A stretch of DNA of 18,913 bases from an uncultured Bacteroidota bacterium (GTDB lineage: Bacteria; Bacteroidota; Bacteroidia; Chitinophagales; S012-47), in NCBI GenBank assembly GCA_913062655.1, contig CAJXXO010000017.1, positions 1 to 18,913 on the forward strand, read 5' to 3'. Made by a program: the position numbers and the translations under genes. Positions 6,960 through 15,620 of the stretch are shown here, one piece after another (position 1 is the stretch's first letter; the number at the start of each line of letters is the position of its first letter). Under the pieces are notes generated by a model. The model was given only the letters and a program-made list of their open reading frames with translations, had not been told where the DNA came from and ran no database searches.

Positions 6960-7487
6960 TCGCTGTCCCCGCACCACTTTCTGTTCCCGCTCGAAAGCAC
7001 GAATGCCCTTCATTTTGAACAGGAGATAGACTTGGTCGGCACCCGGCTGGGTGCGATAGGTGATATCGTCAAAAACTATCTTGCCACGACCCCGGTCCCA
7101 CTCTAAGGCTTGCAGGGTGTAGAATCCATCTCGATTGCGGGTCGCACCAAATACAAGATAAGATTTCGGTCCATCACCAAAGGAGATCGCCATCCGCTCC
7201 CCATCGATCACTTTATGCACAACACATGGAGTGCCTGCCGGTATGACTACTTCCTGCACCGTAGATCTATTGCGTACATTCAGCGTACCGTCAGTGGTCG
7301 CTTTTTCCTTAATGTCTGTGGCGGCCCGTTGCAGAATAATATCCGATGAGGTGTAAAATTGCAGGGACTCCAGTTCATCTACCGTCAATTTGTATTCCTG
7401 ACGTACAGCTTGTGTAAAGGGCACTTCCGGTGCACAACCGGTTGCCAGCACGACTCCTAGCAGACAAGCAATCAAACAGCCTTTCAT
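6954..7487 (-). CDS. Lipoprotein of unknown function, 177 aa
   Basis: I do not recognise a named family. The start has a lipoprotein signal with Cys18 in LATGC. The mature part begins with 'FTQAVRQEYKLTVDELESLQFYTSSDIILQR', a pattern I associate with small envelope lipoproteins of Bacteroidota. A likely beta-rich body follows ('VQEVVIPAGTPCVVHKV', 'MAISFGDG', 'YLVFGA'), then a basic C-terminus (VVRGQRL). No catalytic motif is seen. It lies 42 nt downstream of ybaB on the same strand and 102 nt upstream of the MbnP-like gene, so it probably ends the protease/ybaB transcription unit. A structural or trafficking role at the envelope is possible but not shown by sequence. Confidence 0.72.
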   Translation of the reverse strand: MKGCLIACLLGVVLATGCAPEVPFTQAVRQEYKLTVDELESLQFYTSSDIILQRAATDIKEKATTDGTLNVRNRSTVQEVVIPAGTPCVVHKVIDGERMAISFGDGPKSYLVFGATRNRDGFYTLQALEWDRGRGKIVFDDITYRTQPGADQVYLLFKMKGIRAFEREQKVVRGQRL

Positions 7488-7529
7488 AGTGGATCTTTTT
7501 AGCTATCCACTACAACTTCTGTACCATTA

Positions 7530-7835
7530 TTACGGATTAAAGCCGGGCGGTAATAATCCTCCTGCCGCTTCCTTGAGTTCGGCCGCTTCCAGTGCCTGTG
7601 CCTGTTCCAGCCCTCTATTTACGGCAATCAGAATCACATCCTCCAGGTGTTCTGCATCCCCTTCAGCGAGCAGTTCAGGTTTGATGGAGATATTACGCAC
7701 CTTTCGGTCACCACTGACCTCCACGCGCACGGCACCCCCTTCTGCCTCAGCCGTGACTGATACTGTCTTTAGGTGCTCCTTAGTGGCTTCTACGCGCTCC
7801 TTGATCTCGCCTAGTTTCCCAAACATGTCGAACAT
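7530..7835 (-). CDS. ybaB: YbaB/EbfC nucleoid-associated protein
   Basis: A small cytoplasmic DNA-binding protein that in other bacteria forms a dimer shaped like tweezers and affects gene expression and nucleoid structure. The 101 residues match family size and plan: an N-terminal helix with 'FGKLGEIKERVEATKEHL' (5-22), then the typical strand pattern 'GGAVRVEVSGDRKVRNISIKPELL' (33-56), then a C-terminal helix 'EDVILIAVNRGLEQAQALEAAELKEAAGG' (65-93). In many bacteria it is next to dnaX and recR. Here it instead begins only 11 nt after the stop of a secreted protease gene, so it is probably co-transcribed with it, with the small lipoprotein 42 nt further on. Confidence 0.9.
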   Translation of the reverse strand: MFDMFGKLGEIKERVEATKEHLKTVSVTAEAEGGAVRVEVSGDRKVRNISIKPELLAEGDAEHLEDVILIAVNRGLEQAQALEAAELKEAAGGLLPPGFNP

Positions 7836-7846
7836 ACGCTATTGCT

Positions 7847-10800
7847 TTATCGCTGGATGAGTAAAGACTTTGTTCTGGTACCCTGTTGTCCTTGCCATTG
7901 CACAATATATTGTCCGGAAGCCCAATCTGAGGTAGACAGGGTAAGAGCGGGTTGCGCTAATGGATTAACTGCTTGCTGGTAAACCACTCGGCCCAATAGG
8001 TCCATCACACTAAGTGTTCCTGCTGGTGCATCGCCAGTCCATTGCAGGGTAACAAACTGTTGTGCGGGGTTGGGTTGCAGTTGCATATCCCATGCTGCGG
8101 CAGCAGGATCATCTATTGCGTTAGGATCCTGATCGAATACTTGAATGAAATCAAGGGCCAGGTCAGACTGATAATCATTACCGGTTCTACCTACAAAACG
8201 GAACGCCACCGTATCATCCACATAATTGGTAAGATCAATGGTAGCATTGAGCCAGTCATTCCCTTGCTCCCCGATTCTGGTAAAGGCACGTACCCATTCC
8301 CCATCATTTAAAATCTCTACATCCAGTCGGCCCATGGAGGGACCAAACATATGGTAGTAGAAGGATAACACCGGTGCATTGGTACCGGATAGATCAAAGC
8401 ACGGGGAGGTCATTATCGCCTCCTGTTGATTGCAATCCCCACTGGCCTCTGTGTACAAATAGCGACCAAATATGGTGCCCGGCTCATAGTCAAATACGGG
8501 GCCGGTACCATTGGAGAAGGTGCCACCATTGTCAGTACGCCAGTCGATGTCATCTGCGGCCCCATTGGGTTCATTATACCATCCATTGCGCAAGGCGCAA
8601 TTGGTCGCACCACAGTCAGGGTCTATGTTACAATTCGGAAAGGTGGCAAAGTCTTCCGCATAGGGTAGACTAAAGATGTTACTAGGTTGCACTTCATTGA
8701 CGATAGTGGTCGTGTCATCACAATTGTTGTCGTCATTAGGCTGCTCTACCCAAGCCGTTAGCACCTCGGTTCCACCGGTACCATAATCCATAGAACCGCT
8801 GAAGGTATGCACCCGGTTATCTAAGGCAGGAATAGAGTCAATGATTTCTGAAAAGGTCTGGCCATTGAGTCGATAACTTACGGGTACGTTAAATAACGTT
8901 TGCTTGCTGTTATTGGATACCCGAACCGTCAATACCGGGTCATCGCAAGAGGGAATAGAACCCGGTTGTGGACTTAGAATGGCATCCATAGTAGCGTTAT
9001 CCGGCTGAATACAATTGAACTTTAAGTCAGGGTCTACCGGAATAGCGATCGCACGTTCACTCCTTATGCCGCCTTGCTTCCATGCCGCGATACTATACCA
9101 GGTTTGCTCTGCCGGGCGGTTGATACGAGCTATGGTAGTCGTCACGGTATCGACAGGTTCCATGTACTTGGCACCGAGTTGATACAAAATGTAGGCATCG
9201 GCAGCCGGTACAGTATCCCAGGACAGAACGAAACTGTCGCAGCAGGCGGAGTCTACTTTAAGGTTTAGGGGTGTACGCAGGATAGAAAAGGTTGTATCAC
9301 TTTCGTCCTGTGCATTACCCATTGTTATACGGACCTTGGCATGACTGGCCGTATCCGGTACCACCCAGGTAGCACTGCGGCTAAAACCCAATGCCGTGGT
9401 GATCGGACTCCAACTGAGGCCGTTATCAAGTGAATATTCCAGTACAAAATTAGTCGTGTCGCCCAAGGCATCCCATCGGATCAATTCTGCGGTTCCGGGA
9501 TTGAAGCCTTCTCCGCCAATGGGATAGGTAAGGTCAACTGTTGGGTAGTAGTAGCTATACACAATGTAGAACGGTTGTGGTCCTTGTGGTACGGCTTTCC
9601 CCTTCACCGTTAGTGTGTATGTGCCGGCAGATGGTTGGAAGAGCTCTACTTGTTCTACATTGTTGAGGGAGTCGATACCCGGTTTTGCGGGCGCATTAAG
9701 GCTATCTGGATTTGGGAACGGATTTAGCACATAAGGTAAATGCAATTGCTGATTGGGATCAGTAACCGTGAAGTCAAGGTCATTTACCAGTGCCTTGGCT
9801 GCTCCCGCTGTCGCCTCATAGTCGTGCCAGTAGAGCATAACACGTGCCTGCACCACACCCGAAGGTATATTCAGTGAAAAGGTTAAGGAGTCGCCCTGTG
9901 CCAGTGTGTCCGCCATATACGTTTGCCCGGTTAGGGTTTCTAGGGCTTTCAAGTTGTTGATCCGACCAAAACCGAAAATGTAATCCGGTCCCGGATTACC
10001 CAGGTCTTCAGCGGTATTCATAATAACCGCTTTCATCAGAGCAGAGGGAGGCGTGTGTCCATTCAGGTCTTCATAAGCATGGTAAAGTTGTGCCAGGGAG
10101 CCTGATACACCCGGGCAGGCCATGGAAGTACCCGTAAATTCAGCATAGTTGTTGAAGGGCAAGGTAGATAATACATCTGTGCCCTGTGCACTAATATCTG
10201 GTTTTATCCGACCGTCATGTGCCGGGCCTCTGGAGCTGCTGTTGGCGATGGCATCGTTGCGGTTCAGGTTAGCGACAGCGATCACATTTTTACCCACCTT
10301 GTGGCCACCGGTCACATTGCCCCACTGATTGCCGGCACCGTACCCACAATCTTGGCCATTTGAGTTTCCGGCAGAGAATACATGGATCAACTCCGGCAAC
10401 ATCCTGGTCTCCATATCGTGATCGCGAGCAGTAGTGGAATAGCCACGATTACAGCCATTCGAGTAGGAGGTGGATGTGATACGGATGCCATATTCGCTGT
10501 AGTGAGGAACGATACTGTCATTCATTGGATCATACTCATACACATACAGCTCAGCACCGGCTGCCATACCCCTTGCTCTCGGGTTGAGGTTGCCCGCCCC
10601 CATGATAGTACCAGCTACGTGGTCACCATGGTTTTCGTTGGGATTGAAATCATCTGAGAATTGCTTCGGTACCCGGCCCTCGTAGTCAATGTGTGGCCCA
10701 ATACCCCCATCATCCTGCATTTGCACTTTAATGCCGGAGCCATCATACTGCAATCCGCCTTGATAATCGGTATGAATCGCATTGGTACGGTGCAACGTCC

Positions 10801-11410
10801 GTCCCACATGGTTTTCCGGTTCGCCTGGTTCATCTATCAGTTCAATGTACTGCACGTAAGGGCGATTGGCGAGGTCTTTTAACCGTTCCGGAGTCGTTTG
10901 TACTATCCAAACCCGATTCAGCGTATGTTGGCGCTCAACAGTAAATCGCTGATCCCGAAGGTCTTGCTTGATTGTAATTGGCTCCTGGTCGGGAAAAACG
11001 GTTACTTGTAGGCGGATAGCATCCTTTTTTGTAAGCGCATAGTCCGGATAGGGCAGCGTAGCTGTGGTAGGATCCAGCTTTAGGGTAGCCGGTATAGCAT
11101 AGAGTCCATTCACCTTTTCATGCTGCTCCAACAGCATGGCCTGTCCCGCAGGCACGTGGACGTAGTAGCTTTTGCGAGGCACATAATCCAGGAATCGCAT
11201 ACCAGCATCTTCCAACGCTTGCCTTTCTTCCTGTGTCAACCACTCGGATAGGTGCAGCAAGCCATATTGACCCGATTGCCAGGTAGCAGCGGTGGAAATT
11301 GGTTCGTAATGAATATCGTTTGTGGTACTCTTGAGTTGGGTTGTGGGTTGGGCAAAGGTGGCGCTGACGGTGAGCCAGGAAGCCACCATCAAAAGTACAT
11401 TTCTCAACAT
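7847..11410 (-). CDS. Secreted subtilisin-like (S8) protease with type IX sorting domain, 1187 aa
   Basis: A cell-surface or released serine protease. Signal peptide 1-20; pro-region to about 200. The S8 domain spans about 205-490, with Asp233 (QDDGG), His261 (HGDHVAG), oxyanion Asn349 (SAGNSNG) and Ser429 (GTSMACPG), so the catalytic triad is complete. After it come a beta-sandwich near 495-620, an Ig-like domain (YPIGGEGFNPG, 629-710), a fibronectin-type III-like domain (712-795), a CARDB-like domain with 'VRVSNNS' (800-905) and a MAM/jelly-roll-like domain (915-1095). The last 79 residues (LQPNPAQ...LLGRVVY...SGQYIVQWQ...KSLLIQR) are a classic type A Por/type IX sorting domain. The Asp motif reads DDG, not the common DTG or DSG. 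The accessory domains suggest binding to a polymer, protein or cell surface. Confidence 0.93.
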   Translation of the reverse strand: MLRNVLLMVASWLTVSATFAQPTTQLKSTTNDIHYEPISTAATWQSGQYGLLHLSEWLTQEERQALEDAGMRFLDYVPRKSYYVHVPAGQAMLLEQHEKVNGLYAIPATLKLDPTTATLPYPDYALTKKDAIRLQVTVFPDQEPITIKQDLRDQRFTVERQHTLNRVWIVQTTPERLKDLANRPYVQYIELIDEPGEPENHVGRTLHRTNAIHTDYQGGLQYDGSGIKVQMQDDGGIGPHIDYEGRVPKQFSDDFNPNENHGDHVAGTIMGAGNLNPRARGMAAGAELYVYEYDPMNDSIVPHYSEYGIRITSTSYSNGCNRGYSTTARDHDMETRMLPELIHVFSAGNSNGQDCGYGAGNQWGNVTGGHKVGKNVIAVANLNRNDAIANSSSRGPAHDGRIKPDISAQGTDVLSTLPFNNYAEFTGTSMACPGVSGSLAQLYHAYEDLNGHTPPSALMKAVIMNTAEDLGNPGPDYIFGFGRINNLKALETLTGQTYMADTLAQGDSLTFSLNIPSGVVQARVMLYWHDYEATAGAAKALVNDLDFTVTDPNQQLHLPYVLNPFPNPDSLNAPAKPGIDSLNNVEQVELFQPSAGTYTLTVKGKAVPQGPQPFYIVYSYYYPTVDLTYPIGGEGFNPGTAELIRWDALGDTTNFVLEYSLDNGLSWSPITTALGFSRSATWVVPDTASHAKVRITMGNAQDESDTTFSILRTPLNLKVDSACCDSFVLSWDTVPAADAYILYQLGAKYMEPVDTVTTTIARINRPAEQTWYSIAAWKQGGIRSERAIAIPVDPDLKFNCIQPDNATMDAILSPQPGSIPSCDDPVLTVRVSNNSKQTLFNVPVSYRLNGQTFSEIIDSIPALDNRVHTFSGSMDYGTGGTEVLTAWVEQPNDDNNCDDTTTIVNEVQPSNIFSLPYAEDFATFPNCNIDPDCGATNCALRNGWYNEPNGAADDIDWRTDNGGTFSNGTGPVFDYEPGTIFGRYLYTEASGDCNQQEAIMTSPCFDLSGTNAPVLSFYYHMFGPSMGRLDVEILNDGEWVRAFTRIGEQGNDWLNATIDLTNYVDDTVAFRFVGRTGNDYQSDLALDFIQVFDQDPNAIDDPAAAAWDMQLQPNPAQQFVTLQWTGDAPAGTLSVMDLLGRVVYQQAVNPLAQPALTLSTSDWASGQYIVQWQGQQGTRTKSLLIQR

Positions 11411-11449
11411 GAATTCAATTTATTTGGCGCCTAAAATACGTGAAAACTA

Positions 11450-11461
11450 TCGCTTAAGCGA
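11450..11461. promoter_or_regulatory. 12-bp perfect palindrome TCGCTTAAGCGA
   Basis: TCGCTTAAGCGA is self-complementary and sits in the 57-bp gap between the stop of the discoidin-like protein gene and the start of the protease gene, about 40 bp before the protease ATG. It has no loop, so it fits a dimeric DNA-binding site better than a terminator. It may be chance. Confidence 0.25.
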
Positions 11462-11467
11462 ATCTGC

Positions 11468-13129
11468 CTACAGTTGCTCAAAGAAAGTGTTGAACCAATT
11501 GTCCCCGAAATGAAAGTGTAGCTGAATGGCGGAAAAGCAAGTGATGTCGGGTCTTTCGCCTTCATACAAATCGCTGATCGTCATTTTGTAAGTGCCGGGT
11601 GGCAGGTCCACCTCATAGCTGCTGGTTACGATATCAGAAAAGGTGAGTGTCTTACGAAATGGCCCATTGATCTGTTCCATATCGAATTGCTTCACTCGGT
11701 TGTAACGCTTGTAGGACGCATCATCTGCGTGCAAGCCTGTATAAAACTTTATTTCATCCACCGGCTGCTTTGTGGTGAAAGTGAGTGACTCGCCCCGACC
11801 TTGCCGGTCAGATTGCACACACCAGCCAGATTTGACACCGAAATGACCTTCTACTTGCATACCACCTACTTCCACACTATCCTGGGCGACATCAAACGCC
11901 AGATAAGGATGATATCCCTCCTGGTAGGTCAATACGGGTTCTCCTGCGACATCACAATCATTACTAAATAGGGGATCCAACTTCTCTCGCGTATCGAGCA
12001 CCTGATCCAGTGGTGCAGCATCAATGGTCAGCTTGCCGCCCAGGCCATGCTCCCAGTCAGGCACCCATTTCACGGTAGTGCGCTGTGCCGAGGCTTCAAC
12101 GCATTGCTTAGCCACGCTATGCTGCGGATTCCACCAATTGCTGGCCGTAACCTGTGATAGGGCCGTTGGAAAAAAGAGCTTTTCCGGCAAAGCATCACCC
12201 GCATAGCAGCCACAATTTGTGCCCCGGTAGGTGTAGAACGCCACCTTTTCACTCTTCTCAGGCTCGTGATTTTGCAGTACCATTACCTGCTTATCCGTAT
12301 CGTAGGAGTAAGTATCGCCAGAAAAATAGTAAGGGAAAGCCATAGCTGCATCCAGGGCATTGCGTACAAGGTAGACCTGACCCAGGGGGCCTTTCCAGTT
12401 GCTACCGGTGCCCAAATGAAACGGAGTGTAATATCGGTCTTTTTGGGCCTGCTGATAGTAGGCGGGTACAGCATGATTAATGCGTACCGTGGATAGGCCG
12501 GGTTGCTTAAATTGCAGATCAACATGGATAAAGGCATCCATCGCCAACACCTCCTGGTTGCGCTCCCGATCTTTGATCCAGCGGAACTCAAGTACAACCT
12601 TTCCCACCTTGATTTCCTGGTCATTCTGCCACACCCGAATATTCATATTCAACTTGTCCAGGTTGCGCTTATTGATGATTCTGCGTATGAAGTTGCGATT
12701 GGCAAATTGTGCACGTAAATCTTCTTTAATCTGCACCTCATCCTGTTCCAAATTAAGGATATCAGGCATCAACTCAGCCAGGTTATTAAGGATATTTGAC
12801 CGGTTAACTTTGTCAAACTCGGAAAAGAAAAAATAGATAGGAATCTCAATGGGGGTGTATACCGGTGAGCCCGAGGTGTTGTTGAATTGATAGAGATACT
12901 GGAAGCTGGATAAGGGCACCTTATTGTACTCATCGATCCACATGTCCTCAAATCCACGGAAGTAAATGATGCTTTTTTCAAGTGCGATGGCATCTGCATT
13001 CTCTGACGGGTAGGGGATACCCGGAGCGGCTGTTACCCCTACTTTATAGCCATTTTGTTGTGCCCATACGGCAGTAAGGCTGCCGAGAAAGAAGGTGAAT
13101 AGAATAGACCAACGGATCATACAATACAT
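11468..13129 (-). CDS. Secreted protein with C-terminal discoidin-like (NADase-type glycan-binding) domain
   Basis: The start is taken at the ATG at 13129 (or 13120, three codons on), where a signal peptide MIRWSILFTFFLGSLTAVWAQ begins. The longer frame to 13234 would overlap the TPR gene and put 35 unlikely residues ahead of the signal. From 13129 the product has 553 residues. Residues about 50-300 are an unrecognised mixed region (EIPIYFFFSEFDKVNRS, NINKRN-like basic helix). A Cys-bearing middle follows (TNCGCYAGD near 304-312). Residues about 435-542 (GWC, then GESLTF, KFYTG, YNRVK, PPGTYKMTISDLYEG, DITCFSAI) look like the discoidin-like 'NADase-type glycan-binding' domain, which suggests carbohydrate or surface binding. 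No type IX sorting domain is seen. It lies 38 nt after the TPR gene and 57 nt before the protease. Confidence 0.78.
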   Translation of the reverse strand: MYCMIRWSILFTFFLGSLTAVWAQQNGYKVGVTAAPGIPYPSENADAIALEKSIIYFRGFEDMWIDEYNKVPLSSFQYLYQFNNTSGSPVYTPIEIPIYFFFSEFDKVNRSNILNNLAELMPDILNLEQDEVQIKEDLRAQFANRNFIRRIINKRNLDKLNMNIRVWQNDQEIKVGKVVLEFRWIKDRERNQEVLAMDAFIHVDLQFKQPGLSTVRINHAVPAYYQQAQKDRYYTPFHLGTGSNWKGPLGQVYLVRNALDAAMAFPYYFSGDTYSYDTDKQVMVLQNHEPEKSEKVAFYTYRGTNCGCYAGDALPEKLFFPTALSQVTASNWWNPQHSVAKQCVEASAQRTTVKWVPDWEHGLGGKLTIDAAPLDQVLDTREKLDPLFSNDCDVAGEPVLTYQEGYHPYLAFDVAQDSVEVGGMQVEGHFGVKSGWCVQSDRQGRGESLTFTTKQPVDEIKFYTGLHADDASYKRYNRVKQFDMEQINGPFRKTLTFSDIVTSSYEVDLPPGTYKMTISDLYEGERPDITCFSAIQLHFHFGDNWFNTFFEQL

Positions 13130-13167
13130 GGGTTTGACGGTGAAGATACTTGAATTATTGGGCCTGA

Positions 13168-14106
13168 CTACAGACAATGAGTGTTGATCAATCGATCTAC
13201 CAGTGTGTCTTGCTGGATGGCATAGGCAGGCCACTTAGACTGTAGCAAATCCTGTGCCGTTTGCCAATCCTGGCAGGCACTATCTACCTTACCGGTGGCA
13301 TGGTAAATCAAACCTCTGTACTTGTAGGCATAAGGATTATCGGCCTGTTGTTGCATAGCGGTTTGTATCATTTTCAACCCCTCGGTGGTATCCCCCATTA
13401 AATAATGGGCATAGCCCAGGTTGTTCTTTGCAATAGCATCCGAGTCATCGATCTTAAGTGCTTTTTCAAAGTCCTCCGCTGCTTTTTCAGGTTTGCCCAT
13501 CTGCAGGTAGGTGTAGCCTCTGTTACGAAATACGATGGGAGCCAAAGCCCCTTCATCAATGAGCTTGTTAGACTCATACAAGGCATTCTCAAACTTGCCC
13601 TGCTGAATGTAAGTGACAATGCGTTGATGTTTGGCCAAGGTGAAGCCCGGGTCTATTTCCAGGGCCTTGTTCAGGGCGCGTATGGCTTCCGGGTATTCAC
13701 CAATGGCGAGTCGAATGCTACTCAGGAAATAAAAGGCATCCACATAGAATTTATCTAAGGCAATGGCACGTTCAGCGTCAGCGGTAGCCTCCTCCATCTG
13801 TCCCATCGCGTAGTAGATTTCGCCCCGTGTGATGTAGTATTTTGCATTGTCGTCTTCCAGTTGGATGGCACGCTCAGCATCCTGCAGCGCCTTTTCATAT
13901 TGTAACAATCGCTGTCGGGCAAAAGCACGGTTGTTGTAAGCCGCTGCAAGCTCATCACCATCTTCGGCTATCACTTGTGTGAAAATAGAGTCTGCCTGCG
14001 CGTAGGCTTCTTGCCGTAGCGCTGTCACCCCTGCTTCAAAGGTCTCCCCGGGGCCACTCCCGCAGGCTGAAAAAAGGATTGCAGCTATACACCAAACATA
14101 CCGCAT
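13168..14106 (-). CDS. TPR-repeat lipoprotein, 312 aa
   Basis: A lipoprotein signal with Cys15 in FSAC anchors the protein in the envelope. Nearly all of the rest is tetratricopeptide repeats of 34 residues, seven or eight copies. Clear examples are 'AAAYNNRAFARQRLLQYEKAL' near 54-74, 'AKYYITRGEIYYAMGQMEEA', 'FRNRGYTYLQMGKPEKAAEDFEKAL' and 'AKNNLGYAHYLMGDTTEG'. Such solenoids are scaffolds for protein partners; no partner is named by the sequence. It ends NTHCL, so the last repeat is followed only by a short helix. The ATG overlaps the TGA of the SCP2-like gene by one base (TGATG), a sign of coupled translation. It is the second gene of the probable operon that continues into the discoidin-like protein. 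Confidence 0.9.
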   Translation of the reverse strand: MRYVWCIAAILFSACGSGPGETFEAGVTALRQEAYAQADSIFTQVIAEDGDELAAAYNNRAFARQRLLQYEKALQDAERAIQLEDDNAKYYITRGEIYYAMGQMEEATADAERAIALDKFYVDAFYFLSSIRLAIGEYPEAIRALNKALEIDPGFTLAKHQRIVTYIQQGKFENALYESNKLIDEGALAPIVFRNRGYTYLQMGKPEKAAEDFEKALKIDDSDAIAKNNLGYAHYLMGDTTEGLKMIQTAMQQQADNPYAYKYRGLIYHATGKVDSACQDWQTAQDLLQSKWPAYAIQQDTLVDRLINTHCL

Positions 14107-14435
14107 CAGGCCAATCTTTCGAATAGAGGGATGAATTGGGTGGCCACACCGATATTACTCACCTTTATCTTTCCCATCATTACCGCCATAGTCGGATTGG
14201 CCCGACCCAATTCGGTGTCGGCATAGGTGCTGGCCTTGGTACGGATTACGCAGTCGGGCGTACCAGTCAGTTCCTCTATCACCTGGCAGTCGCCCTGGTT
14301 GATCGTTACGGTGAATTCGCCTCCGCCATCGCCCTCTAGTATCAAATGGACGATCGCTCGGAAGTCGCCCGCTTTATCCTTCTTGAATCGCTCGGGCAGG
14401 CTTAGTACGATCTCTCTTGCAGTGGATTCACTCAT
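14106..14435 (-). CDS. SCP2 sterol-binding-fold protein
   Basis: A 109-residue soluble protein of the SCP2 family, a small lipid-binding fold with a hydrophobic tunnel. It begins MSESTAREIV and shows the family plan: RAIVHLILEG strand, FTVTINQGDCQV, CVIRT, then the C-terminal signature GRANPTMAVMMGKIKVSN and a helix ending FIPLFERLA. Bacterial members bind fatty acyl chains or other lipids; the ligand here is not known. The frame also opens at a TTG (14465), but a perfect -7 box (14454-14461) lies between the two, so the ATG at 14435 is used. The stop TGA overlaps the next gene's ATG. The gene is first in a run of minus-strand genes and divergent from the radical SAM gene. Confidence 0.88.
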   Translation of the reverse strand: MSESTAREIVLSLPERFKKDKAGDFRAIVHLILEGDGGGEFTVTINQGDCQVIEELTGTPDCVIRTKASTYADTELGRANPTMAVMMGKIKVSNIGVATQFIPLFERLA

Positions 14436-14453
14436 TACTGTTGGCTTTGTGGG

Positions 14454-14461
14454 CAAAGATA
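14454..14461 (-). promoter_or_regulatory. -7 promoter element TATCTTTG for the SCP2-first operon
   Basis: On the minus strand the eight bases read TATCTTTG, an exact fit to the Bacteroidota consensus TAnnTTTG. It lies 18 nt before the ATG at 14435, giving a short leader. I do not see a clear -33 TTTG at the usual distance, so only the -7 box is supported. Confidence 0.5.
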
Positions 14462-14520
14462 ACAACTCAAGCCCTCGGAATGTGCAGCAAAAAATGAGGG
14501 CAAATGCTAAAATAATTAGT

Positions 14521-14528
14521 TATTATTG
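14521..14528 (+). promoter_or_regulatory. Possible -7 element TATTATTG for the radical SAM gene
   Basis: TATTATTG has one mismatch to TAnnTTTG and lies 18 nt before the ATG at 14547. The same TAnnATTG form occurs before the phosphatase gene. No matching -33 box is evident. Confidence 0.3.
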
Positions 14529-14546
14529 CTCATAAAGTTAGCAGAC

Positions 14547-15605
14547 ATGAAGGCAAAACCACCAAAAGGCCGGGGCGCTACCCGACAAGCCATTAATCCT
14601 TTTCATAAGCAGCATATCGAAGTGGTACACGAAGAAGGCATTGATGAGCCGGTCGAAGAAGCTTCTGCCACCCAAGTGATAGCCACCCATCCTAAAACCA
14701 TCCTCAATCGGGTCGATAGTCCGGATATCGGGCATAGCTACTCACTGAATCCCTATCAGGGGTGTGAGCATGGTTGCATCTACTGCTATGCACGTAATTC
14801 GCATGCGTATTGGGGTTTCAATGCAGGGCTGGATTTTGAGCAGAAGATTATGGTGAAAGAGAATGCCCCTGAGCTATTGGTAAAAGCGTGGCAACAGCCC
14901 AACTGGGAGGTGTTACCCATTATGCTGGCTGGCAATACGGATGTCTATCAGCCTCTGGAGCGCAAGTATCAACTTACCCGGCAGTTACTACAGAAAATGC
15001 TGGACTATCGTCATCCGGTAGGGGTCATCACTAAGAATGCGTTGATGCTGCGAGACAAAGATATATTGGCTCAGTTGGCAGCGCACAGACTTGTCCATGT
15101 AGCAGTATCTATCACGTCCATGCAGGAGGAAGTAAGGCGGGCAATGGAACCCCGTACGGCCACTTTGGCGCAACGATGGCGAGTGGTGGAATCGCTGAGC
15201 GCTTTAGGAATTCCGGTACGGGTAATGATCGCACCTGTGATACCCGGTTTGACTGCACACGAACTACCCCAACTGGTGGAACGTGCCGCTGAAGCCGGTG
15301 CACAGGCGGTTTCCTATTTGGTAGTGCGGCTCAATGGAGCAGTAGGTCCCCTGTTTACCGACTGGTTGAAAGCACATTGGCCGCATAAAGCCTCAAAAAT
15401 TTTGCGTCAGATAGCCGACCTGCATGGCGGGCAATTAAATGATAGTCGTTTTGGCATACGGATGAAAGGAGAGGGGCCATATAGTGACATGATACAACAG
15501 TTGTTTAAGCGTGCACAAAAACAATTCTTCCCCGTAAATGCATTGCCGGAATACAATTGTACACAGTTTATAAGACCGCACGGCAGACAAGGCGTTCTAT
15601 TTTGA
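14547..15605 (+). CDS. PA0069-family radical SAM protein
   Basis: An iron-sulfur radical SAM enzyme of the small family related to spore photoproduct lyase (PA0069/Rv2578c type), whose substrate is not known to me. From the ATG at 14547 the protein has 352 residues. The 4Fe-4S motif is C73-EHG-C77-IY-C80, in the family context NPYQGCEHGCIYCYAR. Further family marks are HAYWGFNAGLDFE just after it, GNTDVYQPLERKYQLTR, 'VGVITKN', 'VAVSITS', the RRAMEPRTA turn and the late GEGPYSDMI. The N-terminal 'KPPKGRGATRQ' is basic and likely flexible. A TTG at 14526 is in frame but overlaps the possible -7 box. It is divergent from the SCP2 gene, with both promoters in a 111-bp gap. Cytoplasmic; no signal peptide. 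Confidence 0.9.
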   Translation: MKAKPPKGRGATRQAINPFHKQHIEVVHEEGIDEPVEEASATQVIATHPKTILNRVDSPDIGHSYSLNPYQGCEHGCIYCYARNSHAYWGFNAGLDFEQKIMVKENAPELLVKAWQQPNWEVLPIMLAGNTDVYQPLERKYQLTRQLLQKMLDYRHPVGVITKNALMLRDKDILAQLAAHRLVHVAVSITSMQEEVRRAMEPRTATLAQRWRVVESLSALGIPVRVMIAPVIPGLTAHELPQLVERAAEAGAQAVSYLVVRLNGAVGPLFTDWLKAHWPHKASKILRQIADLHGGQLNDSRFGIRMKGEGPYSDMIQQLFKRAQKQFFPVNALPEYNCTQFIRPHGRQGVLF

Positions 15606-15620
15606 AGAATAGCATTTTTG

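Noticed and set aside
13130..13234. Longer N-terminus of the discoidin-like protein starting at 13234
   Set aside because: It overlaps the TPR gene by 67 nt and puts 35 residues with no signal character ahead of an obvious signal peptide.
14436..14465. TTG start for the SCP2-like gene at 14465
   Set aside because: The perfect -7 box at 14454-14461 lies downstream of that codon, so it would not be in the transcript.
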